From Lathyrus oleraceus (taxonomy: Eukaryota > Streptophyta > Magnoliopsida > Fabales > Fabaceae), in the NCBI RefSeq assembly GCF_024323335.1, contig NC_066581.1:348878409-348942408 (forward strand): 64,000 nucleotides of DNA, in the 5' to 3' direction. Made by a program: the position numbers and the translations under genes. This document shows, piece by piece, positions 1-11,900 of the stretch (the stretch's first letter is position 1; each line of letters opens with the position of its first letter). The notes under the pieces are model-generated. The model was not told the DNA's origin and ran no database searches. It saw only the letters and a program-made list of their open reading frames with translations.

Positions 1-2682
1 TGAAGGTTTCAAGACCAAACCCTCTACTTCTAACTTTGACAGGGCTCTCTTGGGTAGCACATTGAGAGAGGAGCCTGTATCCACCAGAACATGCGATAGC
101 ACGGTGTCTCTGCATTCCATCGAGATGTGCAGAGCCTTGTTATGATTGCGTCCGGCTGGTGTCAAGTCAGAATCGGTAAAACCTAACCCGTTGCCTGCAT
201 GCACATTGGCGACGATCCCTTCTAGTTGGTTTACCTAGATTTCTTGAGGTACATATGCAGCATTAAGAACCTTCAGAAGTGCCTCCCTGTGTGCCTCCGA
301 ACACAACAGGAGTGAGAGAATGGATATCTTGGACGGAGTCTGAATCAACTGATCGACTACCTTGTAGTCGCTTTTCTTTATGATTCTCAGAAGCTCGTCC
401 ACATCCTTTGCAAAAGTGGGCTCAGAACCATCCTGGGGTGCAGAGGTACCCTCATTCACGACTTGCTTGCCTTTGGTTTTCGCCACAGCATCAGCATTAT
501 CAGCTTGGGTAACCGGTGGTGAGAACAATCTACCACTCCTGGTGAATCGACCGATTCCACCGACATTATCCACTGCGGGACCGTCAAGTTCAGGCTTCTG
601 ACCCTCTTCTACTTTCAGTGGCCGTTCCACCTTATGATCGTGCGTATACACACTCCCCCCATAATGCCACGGAATGGCCCTTTCACTGGTGAAAGGTAAA
701 GGACCAGGGGTTGTGATGGTCATAGTAGATCGTCGCACTGGTGGCACGGGTTGCGCTTCTGGCACACTGATCTGATTAGTTGGGTAGAAAATAGTGATAG
801 TAGCAATATCACAGTCGTACTCGGAAATCTCATTCATTGAAATGCAAGCATCCGAAACATCGGGATCAAGTTCAATTACATCAGGATCATCCACATTGGA
901 AAAAATAAATACATCATCATGGATTACAGAATCAGTAGGAACAACATCCGCGAATTCATCAGTAGCATCTTCAAACCCTTCTTCCTTAACCCCTTCCACA
1001 AACTCTTGGACAGACAAATCTTCAACCTGGAGGATACCTTTGTCGAGCAAGGCCTGGATACCCTGCTGTAGCTTCAAACAACCTCCACTCTGAGTGGCAC
1101 AATCCAAACAACCCTTCCCACAACTGGGGAAAACATCGGCCTTCAGCAAGCATCCTTTGATATCCAACAATGGAGTCTTCAACTTCAACACATCCTTAAT
1201 GGACTTGGCTTTTCCCTCTATCATGTTAACGTTCGCACCACCATGCTGGGGCATGGGATTGTTAACGACATTCGGAGTCGGTGCAAGGTCGATGGCCTTT
1301 GAATCTATGAGGTCTTGAACTACGTGCTTAAAAGCTTTGCAGTTCTCAATATTGTGGCCAGGTGCCCCAGAGTGGAAGCTACACCTAGCATTGACGTCGT
1401 AACCCACTGGAAGTCTACCAACAGGAGGAGCCAGAGTGCGCAGTTGCACAAGTTGTAGTTGTTGAAGACTAGAAAGCAACTGAGCGTACGACATTGGAAG
1501 GGTGTCGAAACACCGGTCTATCATCCTTTGCCTCTGTTGATAAGCGGGTCTGTTACCCGGTTGCTGCTGCTGTTGATACTGAGCTGGTTGACGTTGTGAT
1601 TGTTGTTGTTGTAGTGGTGCTGCAGCTGGAATGGTCACAGCCGCAACATACGGTTATTGATGATAATTCTGAAAATTATTCCTCCGGTTATCCCTGTTCT
1701 GATAAGAAGATATGGCATTTGCATCCCCTTCTCTCCTCTTCTGTCCCTGAATGAACGACTTCTTCACCCCTGATGAGGATCCACCTCCACTCTGGCTCTT
1801 ATAGGTCTTTAGGTAATTCTCCACCCTTTCTCCAGTAGAGACCACATCAGCAAAGTTGGAAGCATTGCACCCCACCAGACGCTCCAGATAAGGTCCAGGC
1901 AGCGTATTCATGAACATGTTGGCCATTTCCTTTTCCAACATAGGAGGCTGAAGACGGGAAACTGTATCCCTCCAGCGTTGAGCGTACTCCCTGAAGCACT
2001 CATTGCTTTTAAGAGACAGATTCTGAAGTTGAGTTCTGTCCGGAGCCATGTCTGCATTATACTGATACTGCTTCACGAAAGCCTCTGCCAAATCCCTCCA
2101 GCAACGGATGTGGGCTCTGTCCAGCCTCATATACCATTCCAAGGATGCCCCAGCTAGGCTATCCTAGAAGAAGTACATAAGTAGCTTCTCGTTATCAGAG
2201 TATGCAACCATTTTACGGAAATAGGCTTGCACGTGAGTTTTGGGGCAAGAGCTGCCATGGTATTTGACAAATATCGGGACCTTGAATTTCGGTGGCACTC
2301 TCACACCTGAGACCAGCCCCAAGTCAGCAACATCTACTCCCAGAGGATTCTGTCCTTCCACTGCTTTCAACCTCTCTTCCAATATTCTAAACATGGGGTC
2401 CGTGCCAAAGTCTTCCTGAAGCAAGGGGAACTGATCATCCTGACCATCCTGAATGGGTTGTTGATCTAGGTTGACACGCGGGATCGGGATAGGCCCTGGT
2501 CCATTGGGACCAGTAGCCTCTGCAGCTGGAGGATCAGCCAACGTCTCCAGTTGAGTAATAGGGGGATCCCTCTGCATCATCTGCCTGAGCTCTTGCTGCC
2601 CTTGAGCCACCCCTTGAACCAAATCCATAAATTGATTCATGCGAATCTTCATCTCGGCGAGCTCTGCTTGTAGGCTCTCCAT
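1..2682 (-). pseudogene. Ogre-1 gag-protease, three in-frame stops, 3' end beyond window
   Basis: One minus-strand frame runs from a start at 2682 through 2164, 1654 and 235 to the edge, broken only by TAG at 2164-2166, TAA at 1654-1656 and TAG at 235-237. The N-terminus is a helical segment (starting MESLQAELAEMKIRMNQ). The capsid-like retrotransposon gag domain lies at about 2400-1780 (EWYMRLD, FREYAQRWRDTV). A glutamine-rich stretch and a Cys/His cluster (CSFHSGAPGHNIENC) follow. The aspartic protease motif VDTGSSLNVLP is at about 80-48. Each stop falls where the related Ogre-4 protein has, or would be expected to have, glutamine. Gag would form the particle and protease would mature the polyprotein; this copy cannot make a full-length product. 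The start codon is uncertain because the frame stays open a little further upstream. Confidence 0.88.
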
Positions 2683-3074
2683 CGCTCTCTGTTGATTCCT
2701 TCGGGTACCGTATCGGTGAATGCCTGAGTCAGTTATCCTGCTAGTGGGACACCAAACAATATGAGAACACTGCAGCGGTACCTGTTATGCAAGATATGAC
2801 AATGAATATGTAAATGCAATGACATGTTTATCAATTCCAAAAGGTATTCTACCCCCTTGATTCCAGTCTCACATCAGGCGAATAGTGCAAGAAGACTGAG
2901 TCATGGATAAACTTCTGAGATCAAGATGCAACAAAGGGAAACCAACATACAAATGAGTTCCAGGAAAGGGGCCTTAGCCAAAAGTACATCAAAAGAGGCT
3001 CCCCACAACAAGCCGGTGGATTATCACTACACAACAAAAAAACAAAAAGTAAAGGGAGGAACATAAACCAGGGA
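2683..3074 (-). other. Ogre-1 spacer between ORF1 and gag
   Basis: There is no convincing coding frame in these 392 bases beyond a short open extension of the gag frame (contains HRYGTRRNQQ just before the chosen start). It is A-rich on the plus strand and resembles the ORF1-gag spacer of Ogre-2 and Ogre-4, including a shared stretch reading cctgttatgca. Confidence 0.6.
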
Positions 3075-4925
3075 TCAGCCTCCTGTATACAACCCATAAG
3101 GACTGCTCCTCACTTCATCCAGTAATGCCACCGTGTCGGGATGATCTGGAGATTCTGTCAAATGCCGGATAAGCAGATTCCTCTTGTGAATGATCCCATC
3201 CAGTTCGTTGATGTGCTCTCTGTAGTAATTCCCATCATCTTCTCCGAATACCTCTTCAAGTCTGGATTTCTTCAAACCTGCCAACACCTTGAGTTCTTCA
3301 ATCTGTCCTCGAGCCTCATGGAGTTGATCTGTGATGTAGCCATTAGTAGAACGGGCGCACAAAAGCTCATTGTTTTTCCCCTTCAGCAAAGTCGTCAATT
3401 TCTCTATCTGACCAGTCAGTTTGGCTACTGTCTCCTCCTCCTTTGCCTTCCGAGAAGTTGAAAATGCATCCCATTGCTCCTGCCACCCAGCTAATTTACC
3501 ATGAGCATCTACTAACTGCTGCTTGACTCGCCTCAACTCAGAACTGGATGATCTCAAGGCTTCGTCTGTCTTCCTGAAGAAGTCCACCTCCATAGCAAAT
3601 TTCCTCTCTGCTTCCTTTTGCACTCTGACGGCTTCCCCCTTCTGATATTTTGACTCTTGGAATTGACGCATACAGTCTTGCAACTTCTCACTTAACTCTG
3701 AGTTCTTGGTTTGAAGTCCCTCCATGGAACTCTTCAACTTGTCGTACTCCTCTCGGCTCACCATTGTTGACTGCTCAGGAGTAGGTGGATACAAAGGTTC
3801 TTCAATAGGGAACGGCAGACCAAACTCTTCGACTCTTCCTTGAAGCCACTCTTCATACCGAGGGTAAGTTCTACAATCTCCTTTTCCAAGGACGGTTCTT
3901 CCTCTCTTGATCACCTTGAGCCAGGCCTCAGCTGCCTTACGGGATACCGTCAAATCAGGCGAAGAATGGAAAAACAAAGATTCTTCCACATCCTTTCCCA
4001 AAGGCGGAGTTCTTAAAGCATATCCAAACTGTCTAACTGCTAGAGAAGGATTATAGTTGATTCCTCATCTTCTTCCTACCAACGAAACATTTGGAAAGTT
4101 CCCACAACTATGAATAATATTTGCCCGAAGCAAGCTCCGGTCGGACCACCAAGGAATATCTTCAGCTCTCAACCCCATCAATCTCTTCGACCAACTCAAC
4201 GAGTCCTTGACATTAACGAACACTCCTGATTTGGGTAGGTGAGAACTGAACCACCTATAAAACAAAGGCACACAACAATTCAACAATCCCCCTTTTCTAT
4301 TCTTATTTCTGTGGTGCACTGAATGAAAGAAATCTCCTAGCAAGGTCGGTACTGGATTTCTCAACACGAAGAGGCGTATTGCGTCCATGTCCACAAATTT
4401 GGCGATATTAGGGAACAAGACAATCCCATACACGCAAAGAGCCAACACAGCATTGAAACCCCTTTGGTTACCGTCTTCCAGCTTCTTCTTTGCTTCTCCT
4501 AGTAAGAAACTCAGATGAAAACCACTAACTTCTCCCTTCTGACACATATTAGCCTTCCAGACTGATTCCTCCAAATATGTGGTTGAAGCAACCATGCTGA
4601 GATCGGGCAGAAACTCAGAACTGTAGAACAATAACTGTGACCTGATAGGAACTCTGAGAAAACTGGCAATCTCCTCCAGAGTAGGGACCAAAATATAGTC
4701 CGGGAAAGTGAAACATCTCAGTGGAGGGTCATAGAACTGTAGCAATGTGAATAGGGCGTCATGTTGATCTTTGGAAAGAACCGTGACGAAAATTAGAATC
4801 AGACCGTAATCCTCTCGGAATCCTTCTAGAGAACCAGGATCCATTAACTGCATCAACTGTTGGATGGGCTCCAGACAGACCACCGGAAACTTGTAGGCGA
4901 CAAGTCTCTTTCTGCCAATATCCAT
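3075..4925 (-). pseudogene. Ogre-1 ORF1: DUF7745/plant-mobile-domain-like protein with coiled-coil tail, one stop
   Basis: Start chosen at 4925 (MDIGRKRLVAYKF) because Ogre-2 and Ogre-3 ORF1 begin at an equivalent place; the frame is open further upstream but not conserved. The frame would encode about 616 residues and is broken once, by TGA at 4065-4067. The N-terminal globular half carries the pattern FYDPPLRCFTFPDYILVPTL, then VLFPNIAKFVDMDAIR and CCVPLFYRWFSSHLP, all shared with the other ORF1 copies here. The C-terminal half (4001-3075) is a long heptad-rich coiled coil. This pattern resembles families annotated in plants as DUF7745 or plant mobile domain; the assignment is from memory of the pattern. 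Its role in Ogre is unknown. The stop is where CGA (Arg) is plausible. Confidence 0.85.
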
Positions 4926-5818
4926 CTTAAGAGAACCAGAAAAACTCCGACTGGAATCAAGAAGAAGATGTAAACCCCCTTGAAATGGATAAACATGTGT
5001 TAAATGATATGAATGCAAATGATGTGATGATGTGAATGCAATGTAGTGGCATGTCAATCAGGATTGTTGTATCTGCTTGAACATCTGTCGGGTTACACTG
5101 TCTAAAGAGAAAACCACTGAGGAATATAATACAAGATCAAAACTCTGCTCCAGAAAACCGGGTTGGTTGGAGGTTAAGGTTTCCTGAATTTAGCCCGCCC
5201 CTCACTGGTAGGTTCTAAGAACAGAAGTTCGTCAACTTCAGCCCTTCAGTCGCGAATAATACGTTTACCACTGAAGGTTTGGCATTATTACGGGATAAAA
5301 GACCTCCACTGACTCCCCTCAACAGGACATCCTAAAGCAAGTTCCCAGTCTCGGGGTCCTCGGATTGATCAGCGAGAATGCGCCCACCAGAGCTAACATA
5401 ATCACGTCTCAGAGGAGAGGCCTCGACTGAGTTCTCGGGAAATGGTCACCAGAGTCGACGATTTCTAACGGAACATCATGTCGTTACGGAACATCCGTAG
5501 GACATAATATATCCAAGAGAAACCTCGTCTGGGTGTGGTTCTTCACGAACGACTTAACGTAGCAACATGCCACGCAAGCCTCATGATCATCCACTCTAAA
5601 ACCTGTGTGTGTACACTCAAGCCTGGGTAATGGGCTTATCTCTCGTAGAACATCCCATCCCAACAAACAAACAACAGCTCCAACAGATACAGCAGATGAA
5701 TGCAAGCAAGTAAGTAAATAAATGTACAAAAGCATGAACACCCAATAAACAAGAAAATCACACAAGCTAGGAGGGACTCGCTTAGGGAAGATGGACCAGC
5801 AAGAGGTCAACTTCTTGG
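4926..5818 (-). other. Ogre-1 5' untranslated leader
   Basis: Lies between primer site and ORF1. It contains only short shadow frames and no recognisable domain. Similar leaders of roughly 850-1000 bases separate primer site and ORF1 in Ogre-2 and Ogre-3. Confidence 0.7.
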
Positions 5819-5836
5819 TCCCCAGCAGAGTCGCCA
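5819..5836 (-). other. Primer-binding site of Ogre-1
   Basis: Minus-strand TGGCGACTCTGCTGGGGA, two bases inside the LTR end. This is the tRNA-Arg-type primer site known from Ogre elements; an identical 18-mer is found in Ogre-3. Confidence 0.92.
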
Positions 5837-5838
5837 GC

Positions 5839-7340
5839 TGTCGCAACCTGAAAAATACGGTGCGCAAAAAAAACAACCGGCGAGAGAAAATGACAGAAGA
5901 GTCGCCACCGTGTGTTATTCATCCCAAAGGAGGGAAAGGAAACGCTCGAAGTAAACCTGAAAAAGGAAAGGACAAGACGGGGTCTCGCAACCAAATCTTG
6001 GGTTCGGGAGTCGGTTATGCGAAGGGAAGGTATTAGCACCCCTACGCATCCATAGTACTCTACGGGATCCACTTTTGTGGTTTTTGTCTAAAGGGTATGG
6101 TTTTACCTAATGTGTTTATTTACTAAAAAGGTTAAGAGAAATGACTCGCGCGGATGTCGCATCCACTGCATACGTATCTCATCTGAATATGAGAATCAGA
6201 GTCTTCGTAGCTCGGCTGACCTATGGGTTGGGGGATGTGTGCTCGCTAAGACATCGCGTCTTATGCCTACGTATCTCATCTGGAATGAGAATCAAAGCAA
6301 ACCGTAGTTCGGCTAACTACGGGGTTGTGGATTGGGTTTTGGACGAACAACGTTACTACGCAATCTACCGGATGCTCGACCTTTGGAGACTTACTCGCCT
6401 GTAGTAGAAGGAGATGACGCGTTGCTTTGGGTCTTAGGGTTTGGGATGCTCGAGGGCAAACAGGAAGTCCTTGACGAAGGAACCGCGCTACATGTGGGGA
6501 TATGAATACAAAACACAAAACATGTATCTCAAAGTAAAATGCCACCAAGGGGCTCAAACATTGCCTCCTATCGAGAACTTCCAGCTAAGAAAGCGATAAA
6601 GTACGAGAATAGGAAAAAATTACCACACGAATAAAGATCCGAAGTTACAGCAATTAAAGGATTAGCAACCCTGAGATCTCTCCAGCTAGACCATCAAAGA
6701 AAATCAGTCAATACGATTAATCAGGATAAACCTCCGGATGGTATCCCTGCAAGAGTATGTGAGCCCTCATGAAAACTCAACAGAAAGGTTAGACAAACAG
6801 GACAAAAAGATAGGGTAATCAAGGGTTGCCCCCAAATCAAAATGTAACCACATGAATCATGCCATTTAAAATTCACAAAAAGGACATGCATCAAAAGGTA
6901 TCAAATTCACCCATAATACCTCATACATTTAGAGCATTCAAATTAAAGGCATAAAGGTGATGGATATATGGAAAACCTGATGAGAGAGATTGATTAAGAT
7001 TGAATGGTACGGCCGGATCTGCAAAGTAATACTAGGGTTTGTGTGAGGCGGAGTGAACTTCTCAGGGCTGCCTGAAGGTCGCTGCAGAGTAGTTCCTAGG
7101 TTTCCTTCTCTCAAAATCTTTCTCCAGTGAATCTCCCAGTGTAACTCCAAGTGTCTTTTCCTCTACTAAAACTTCAGTATTTATAGACTGATTTTCGTGG
7201 GTAGTGGGCTCAAATGAGGGAGACCCAAGTCCAAAAAAATTTGTTATATTTTATTTATTTATTTAATTAATTTTATTTATTTATTTATTTTTAACTTTTT
7301 TTTTTCAGGAAAAATGAAGGGTAAATTTTGGGGTATTACA
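5839..7340 (-). repeat. 5' LTR of Ogre-1 (1502 bp)
   Basis: Minus strand begins TGTAATACCCCAAAATTTAC and ends GTTGCGACA, with TG...CA termini, immediately upstream of the primer site. The outer boundary is set by the abrupt return of Ogre-2 gag coding sequence at 7341. It contains a TATA box and a stretch (about 5990-6070) whose 'gaagggaaggtattagcacccctacg' type is shared with the R/U5 part of the other Ogre LTRs here. Open frames inside are chance. Confidence 0.88.
7177..7185 (-). promoter_or_regulatory. TATA box of Ogre-1 LTR
   Basis: Minus strand TATAAATAC within GTCTATAAATACTGAAG, about 155 bases from the LTR start. It is a good plant TATA match in a position suited to driving element RNA. 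Confidence 0.55.
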
Positions 7341-8309
7341 TAACCTTATCCCCATATTTACCATTTTAGTAAAGTCATTGCGGGCACTGGAAATCATATG
7401 TTCGTAGTAAAACGAACTCAGTGTTTTTAGGAAGATCTTCGTCATTTCTTTCTCTTCTAATGGTGGGTTTATCTGGGCAGCAAGCTCTCTCCACCTCTGG
7501 GCATACTCTTTGAACGTCTCTTTATCTTTCTGAGACATAGACCTCAACTGGTCTCTATCAGGCACCATATCCACATTATACTTGTATTACTTTACAAAGG
7601 CCTCGCCTAAGTCATTGAAAGTACGGACGCTTGCACTGTCTAACCACATATATCATCTCAAAGAAGCACCAGTCAAACTGTCTTGGAAGTAGTGAATCAG
7701 TAACTAATCATTATCAGTTTGAGTTGACATCTTTATGGCGTACATCACAAGGTGGCTTAGCGGACAAGTATTTTCGTTATACTTTTCAAAGTCAGGGACT
7801 TTGAACTTCATCGGGATTTTCACATTAGGCACTAGGCAGAGCTCAGCAACACTCTTCCCAAACAAGTCCTTTTCTCTCAGAGTTTTCAACTCTTTATGCA
7901 GCTTGAGAAACTGATCCTTCATTTCGTCCATTTTCTCATACACATCTGGACCCTGAGATGGCTCAAAATGCTAGATGGTATCCTCAACACGAGGCAAAAT
8001 GTGAACAACTAGAGGAGGCACTGACATGACCGAGCTAGATGCCGCCAAAGAAACAAAGGTGGGTGCATACCCTTCAGGCATAAAGTTGGATGGCATTCTC
8101 CAATGGAATCCAGCGGGCATGGAAGGACCGGATTGGCTGGCAGCAGTAGGAACAGTCGAGGTAGCAACATCAGAAATAAAAGTCCTCTGGTGAGGAGTTG
8201 CAGGAGTTGGTGAAGACTGATTCTACGTAGCAAGAACAGACTCAATCATAGCAGTTAACCATGCAATTTCACCCTTTAGCTCTCTATTCTTTTTCTCTAA
8301 GTGCTCCAT
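7341..8309 (-). pseudogene. Ogre-2 gag, truncated by Ogre-1 insertion, five stops
   Basis: Minus-strand frame starting at 8309 (ATG GAG CAC) and cut at 7341 by the Ogre-1 LTR just after MVNMGIRL. It aligns along its length with the gag of Ogre-4 (KVPDFEKY, QRWRELAAQI, EEKEMTKIFLKTL). Stops: TAG 8223-8225, TAG 7971-7973, TAG 7704-7706, TGA 7653-7655, TAA 7587-7589. By comparison with Ogre-4 these replace Gln, Tyr, Gln, Trp and Gln. The mixture of mutation types marks this as an older copy than Ogre-1 or Ogre-4. The remaining gag, protease and pol are not seen here and may lie beyond the left edge. Confidence 0.85.
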
Positions 8310-8663
8310 TATCTTCGGTTAATTAGCGCGACTGTTGTACCGGTGAGTCAGCGTGGCTGAAGCACCGAAGAATAACCGATAAGACATCTGGAAGAAGAAA
8401 ACCTGTTATGCAAATGATGCATGAAATGCAATGTTTTTAAATTTCAAGGAACATATAAATTTGTATTTGCAAGCATTAAGGATAAGAACAATAGTAACAA
8501 TTCGATTAACCATAAAATCTCTTTTTATTCATAAAATTTGGAAGGATTACACTGAGTACAATTTCAGAAACCAAAAATACAAATACAAGAGAAAAGGAAA
8601 CTATCATCCTAAGGATCCCTTAGCAACGGTATCAGATGATATGGCTTTGGGCGCGTACTTCCT
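8310..8663 (-). other. Ogre-2 spacer between ORF1 and gag
   Basis: Non-coding; matches the equivalent spacer of Ogre-4 (45626-45874), for example in the run 'aaatgatgcatg...aatttcaaggaac'. A plus-strand frame at 8431-8706 is a chance reading of this spacer. Confidence 0.6.
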
Positions 8664-8966
8664 TCAGATGCGTAGAATTTTGGACTCAAAAGATGTCTTC
8701 ATCTGAGCTTTCTCAAGGACAAGCTGATCAACAATCTTCTTCCAAGCACCAGAAGGCTGAGGCATACTAGAGGAAGGTAGTTCCTCTGGCTCTCTGTCTT
8801 TTCACTGCTCAATCTTCAACAAGTTCAATAAGCGCGTTTTTGTCCCTTGACTCAAGCGACAACTCTTCATGCTTTCGACTCAAAGCATGAAACCATTCTT
8901 CCCACATATCTCTTTCTTGCTTAATCTTAGTGAGTGCGTCTTCCAACTCCTCTATATCTTAGTTAG
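8664..8966 (-). pseudogene. Ogre-2 ORF1, C-terminal coiled-coil fragment
   Basis: Minus strand reads a helical, charged segment (LEDALTKIKQERDMWEEWFH) and, after a frame change near 8790, a tail (KKIVDQLVLEKAQMKTSFES) ending at TGA 8664-8666. It is the end of the same ORF1 whose N-terminal part lies at 13759-14905; the two are separated by the solo LTR. In-frame stops include TGA near 8812 and a TAA close to the insertion point. Confidence 0.75.
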
Positions 8967-8971
8967 GGAGA
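8967..8971. repeat. Target-site duplication, left copy (solo LTR)
   Basis: GGAGA directly before the TG of the solo LTR; the partner at 13759-13763 is GAAGA, one mismatch. Confidence 0.65.
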
Positions 8972-11900
8972 TGTAAGACCCCAATTTTTTCCCTAAGATC
9001 CCTCATGGCATCATAACATTGCATTTGCATTGCCTCAAGGATCATTAAGCATCCTGGTTCCCTTTACCTTTGGGTGGGTTTTATTGTGAGTGGTTTGAGA
9101 TCACCAAGCATGCTTGAATTGTATATTATTGGTTTTCTCATTTTGTTTACTAACCAAAAGCACAAAAATATGTCACTACCATCTTTTGTTTGTAGTTTGA
9201 GCAATCACAAGGTCAGGAGCTTCAAGGAGATCCTTTGTGCAGAGATATGGTCAAATGAAGATGATAGAAAGCATGGTAATGGTTCCCAAATCTCTCATCC
9301 ATCAAATATGCCTCCCTAGCATCTCAATTCATCATTTTGATCAAAGCAAGTCAAAGGGTTTGAGGTTTGTGTCCCAAAGAAACCCTAATTCATCTGTGCA
9401 CCACACTGCCTTGCTCTTGAAGCAACCTCAGCCCATGATCAAATACAATCAAGGGAATTTCTTTAATTCATCATTTCATGCATATTTGAACTTATTTGAG
9501 TATCCTCAATCATCAATTCATCAAGATATGAGTCATGGACTTGAGAAGTTGATCAGTTAATTCATCTGACTATTCTGAAATGCACTGAGACCTAACTTTT
9601 CATGTGTTCGTCAAATAGAGATGGTTCCAAAAGCAAAAATGTTCTTAAGGATAATATGAACAACTTTCATGTTCATAAAAAATTTATTTGAAGCTTGTAA
9701 GGTCATCTCCCATTCCAATACATTATAGGTCATTTTGACTGAAACCCTAATTTTGGGTCAACTTCCCAGGGACATAAATCATTCATTTTTCATTAATTTT
9801 AGGTGGGATAAAATGCATTGGAAATATTAAGATGTATACTTCAAATGTTATGTTGAACAAAATTTCAAAATCTCAAAGGAAATACATGTTATAATGCAAG
9901 ACATTATAGGTCACTTTGGACCAAATGCATTAAAAGGCAAAAAAGTCCAACTTCAAGTGCCCATAACTATTTCATCCAAAATCCAAATGATGCAAAATTT
10001 AAGTCCATTTTGATTGTCTTTAAACGATCTATAACGTTTATGTTGGAAGTGTTTTCATTTGAGGCTTGCATCATCAAAACATAAGGGCTTTAACATTGGC
10101 TAAATTTAGAAACTTTGCCTTTACATGTTTTGCACCTTGCACTTTAAACTCCAACTTCACCAATTTCCACACTTCAAATGGATTTTTTACCAACATAACA
10201 ATTGTTCCTTACATCAAAAACTTTCCAACCATTACTCACATGATCATGTTTGGTTTTGGCAAATGGCATTTTCGAAGAGGAGAAGTTTTAGGCATGATTA
10301 TGCATAACATGTTGAAATTCATCACACAAGCTAATTCACTCCAAGTTACATGTCCAAACCATCTCACATTCATTTCAGCTTGCATTTGCACCAAGTTTTG
10401 GGCCTCACATGCGCCTGTACAGGCCCATGCATTGAGGGCCCAATTCACATGCACACGAGTTTGATCATGCATTGCATCAGCTCTTGCTATAAATACACTT
10501 GCTTGCTTCACTTGAAAAACCAACCTAATGGCGCCTGAGATGCTGCACAACTGAATCCATAACCATTACCAAAGAAGCTATTTCACTTTTCTTCAAATTT
10601 TTCAGATCCAAAAATTCAACTACATCTGGTTAAATCCTTGGATCTAAAGCTTCTAAACCTTCATCCTTCAACTCATTGATCTTCTGTTTTGGCAACGAAA
10701 GCAAGGGATCAAGCTCAAACCTCCAGAATTCAAGTTTATTCTTCAACTGGTATTTTCTTCGAAACTCATCATATATTGACCTATTTGCTTGGATCTTGTG
10801 TTGGCTGATGTCCTTTCAATAGAGGCATCATGACTGTGCATTTAATTTTTGAAATCCATTAAGTTCATGATGAACACCACAGAACTTCCATCTCTGATTT
10901 CTCTCAATATAGACATCTAGAGTGGAATTGAGTGGCACAGGGATGATTCCCAGCTTTCCAAAGATGTATAAATCGTGTATTTTTTGTTAAGATTTGGTTG
11001 TCTGCAATTTTGGCCGGAAAACACAAGCTCACCGGAGAAGAAGGTGGCTCCGGTGGCCGTCCCATTGCTAGTTTGAATGTGGATCGTTGGATTGAGTTTT
11101 CCAGATCTAATCCTAGCCCTCGCTTGTTATGACTCATTTTAATTCATTATGTAGCGCATTGACTTTGGTCTATTGTGGAAGCGCGCATCTGGAGCGCATG
11201 ATCTGCCAGCTCCATTAATGAGCTCAGATCTAACGCTCCTGGTTTTTTGAATTTCCAATTTTCTGATTTAATTTCTTTTATTCCAATAATTTTCAAAAAT
11301 TAATATCTTCTTCATTTTAAATCCAAAAAATATGGGACCAATTGCATTCTTCTCCAAATAAATTCTAGTTTCTGATTTTGATTTTTAATATTTTTTATTT
11401 TATCATTTGATATTTTTTGTGAATTTTCTCTTTTCTGATTATTTTTAATTCATTTTAAATAGTTTTTGATATCCAAAAAATACAAAAATATTTTCCTAAT
11501 CTATTTGAATGATGATGGATCTATGAAAAATATTCTCATCAATTTTTTAATTGATTTGAGATTTATTTGAGATTTTAGTTCAATTAGGTTATTTTTATTC
11601 ATTTTTAATTGATTAAAAATAGTTTCTGACTTTTAAAAATGCTGAAATTTTAGTTCAAGTTTATTTTAGTATTAAAAATGCCAAAAATATTATGCTTATG
11701 GTTTGATCTCCAATCTCCATCTCATTTCTGATTTCTTATTGTTTGACTTTGACTTTCAATGTCATTTGGTCAATACATATGGATTGGTACATCTTATTTA
11801 ATCTTATGCATTTTGATCTTTCCATTTTCTTATCCATTCTTCATCTCCTTCTTCTTTCTTCTTGTTCTTTCTTTTTGATAATGAGTTGAAGGTTGATAAG

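Larger units (their letters stand above)
1..7340 (-). mobile_element. Ogre-1: Ogre/Tat-like Ty3-gypsy LTR retrotransposon, 5' half in window
   Basis: Read on the minus strand the order is LTR (7340-5839), primer site (5836-5819), untranslated leader, ORF1 (4925-3075), spacer, then gag-protease (2682 to beyond position 1). RT, integrase and the 3' LTR lie outside the left edge. An extra ORF before gag and a TGGCGACTCTGCTGGGGA primer site are typical of Ogre and related Tat-lineage elements. The LTR (1.5 kb) is much shorter than that of the other Ogre-like copies here (about 5 kb), so this is a different family. It sits in the gag reading frame of Ogre-2, so it inserted later. Its left target-site copy is outside the window. 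Confidence 0.9.

Noticed and set aside
8009..8245. 78-codon Leu-rich minus-strand frame
   Set aside because: It overlaps Ogre-2 gag in another frame; the same shadow appears over Ogre-4 gag at 45229-45501.
10066..10550. Overlapping frames on both strands inside the solo LTR
   Set aside because: They lie around the LTR promoter region, overlap each other on both strands and show no domain.
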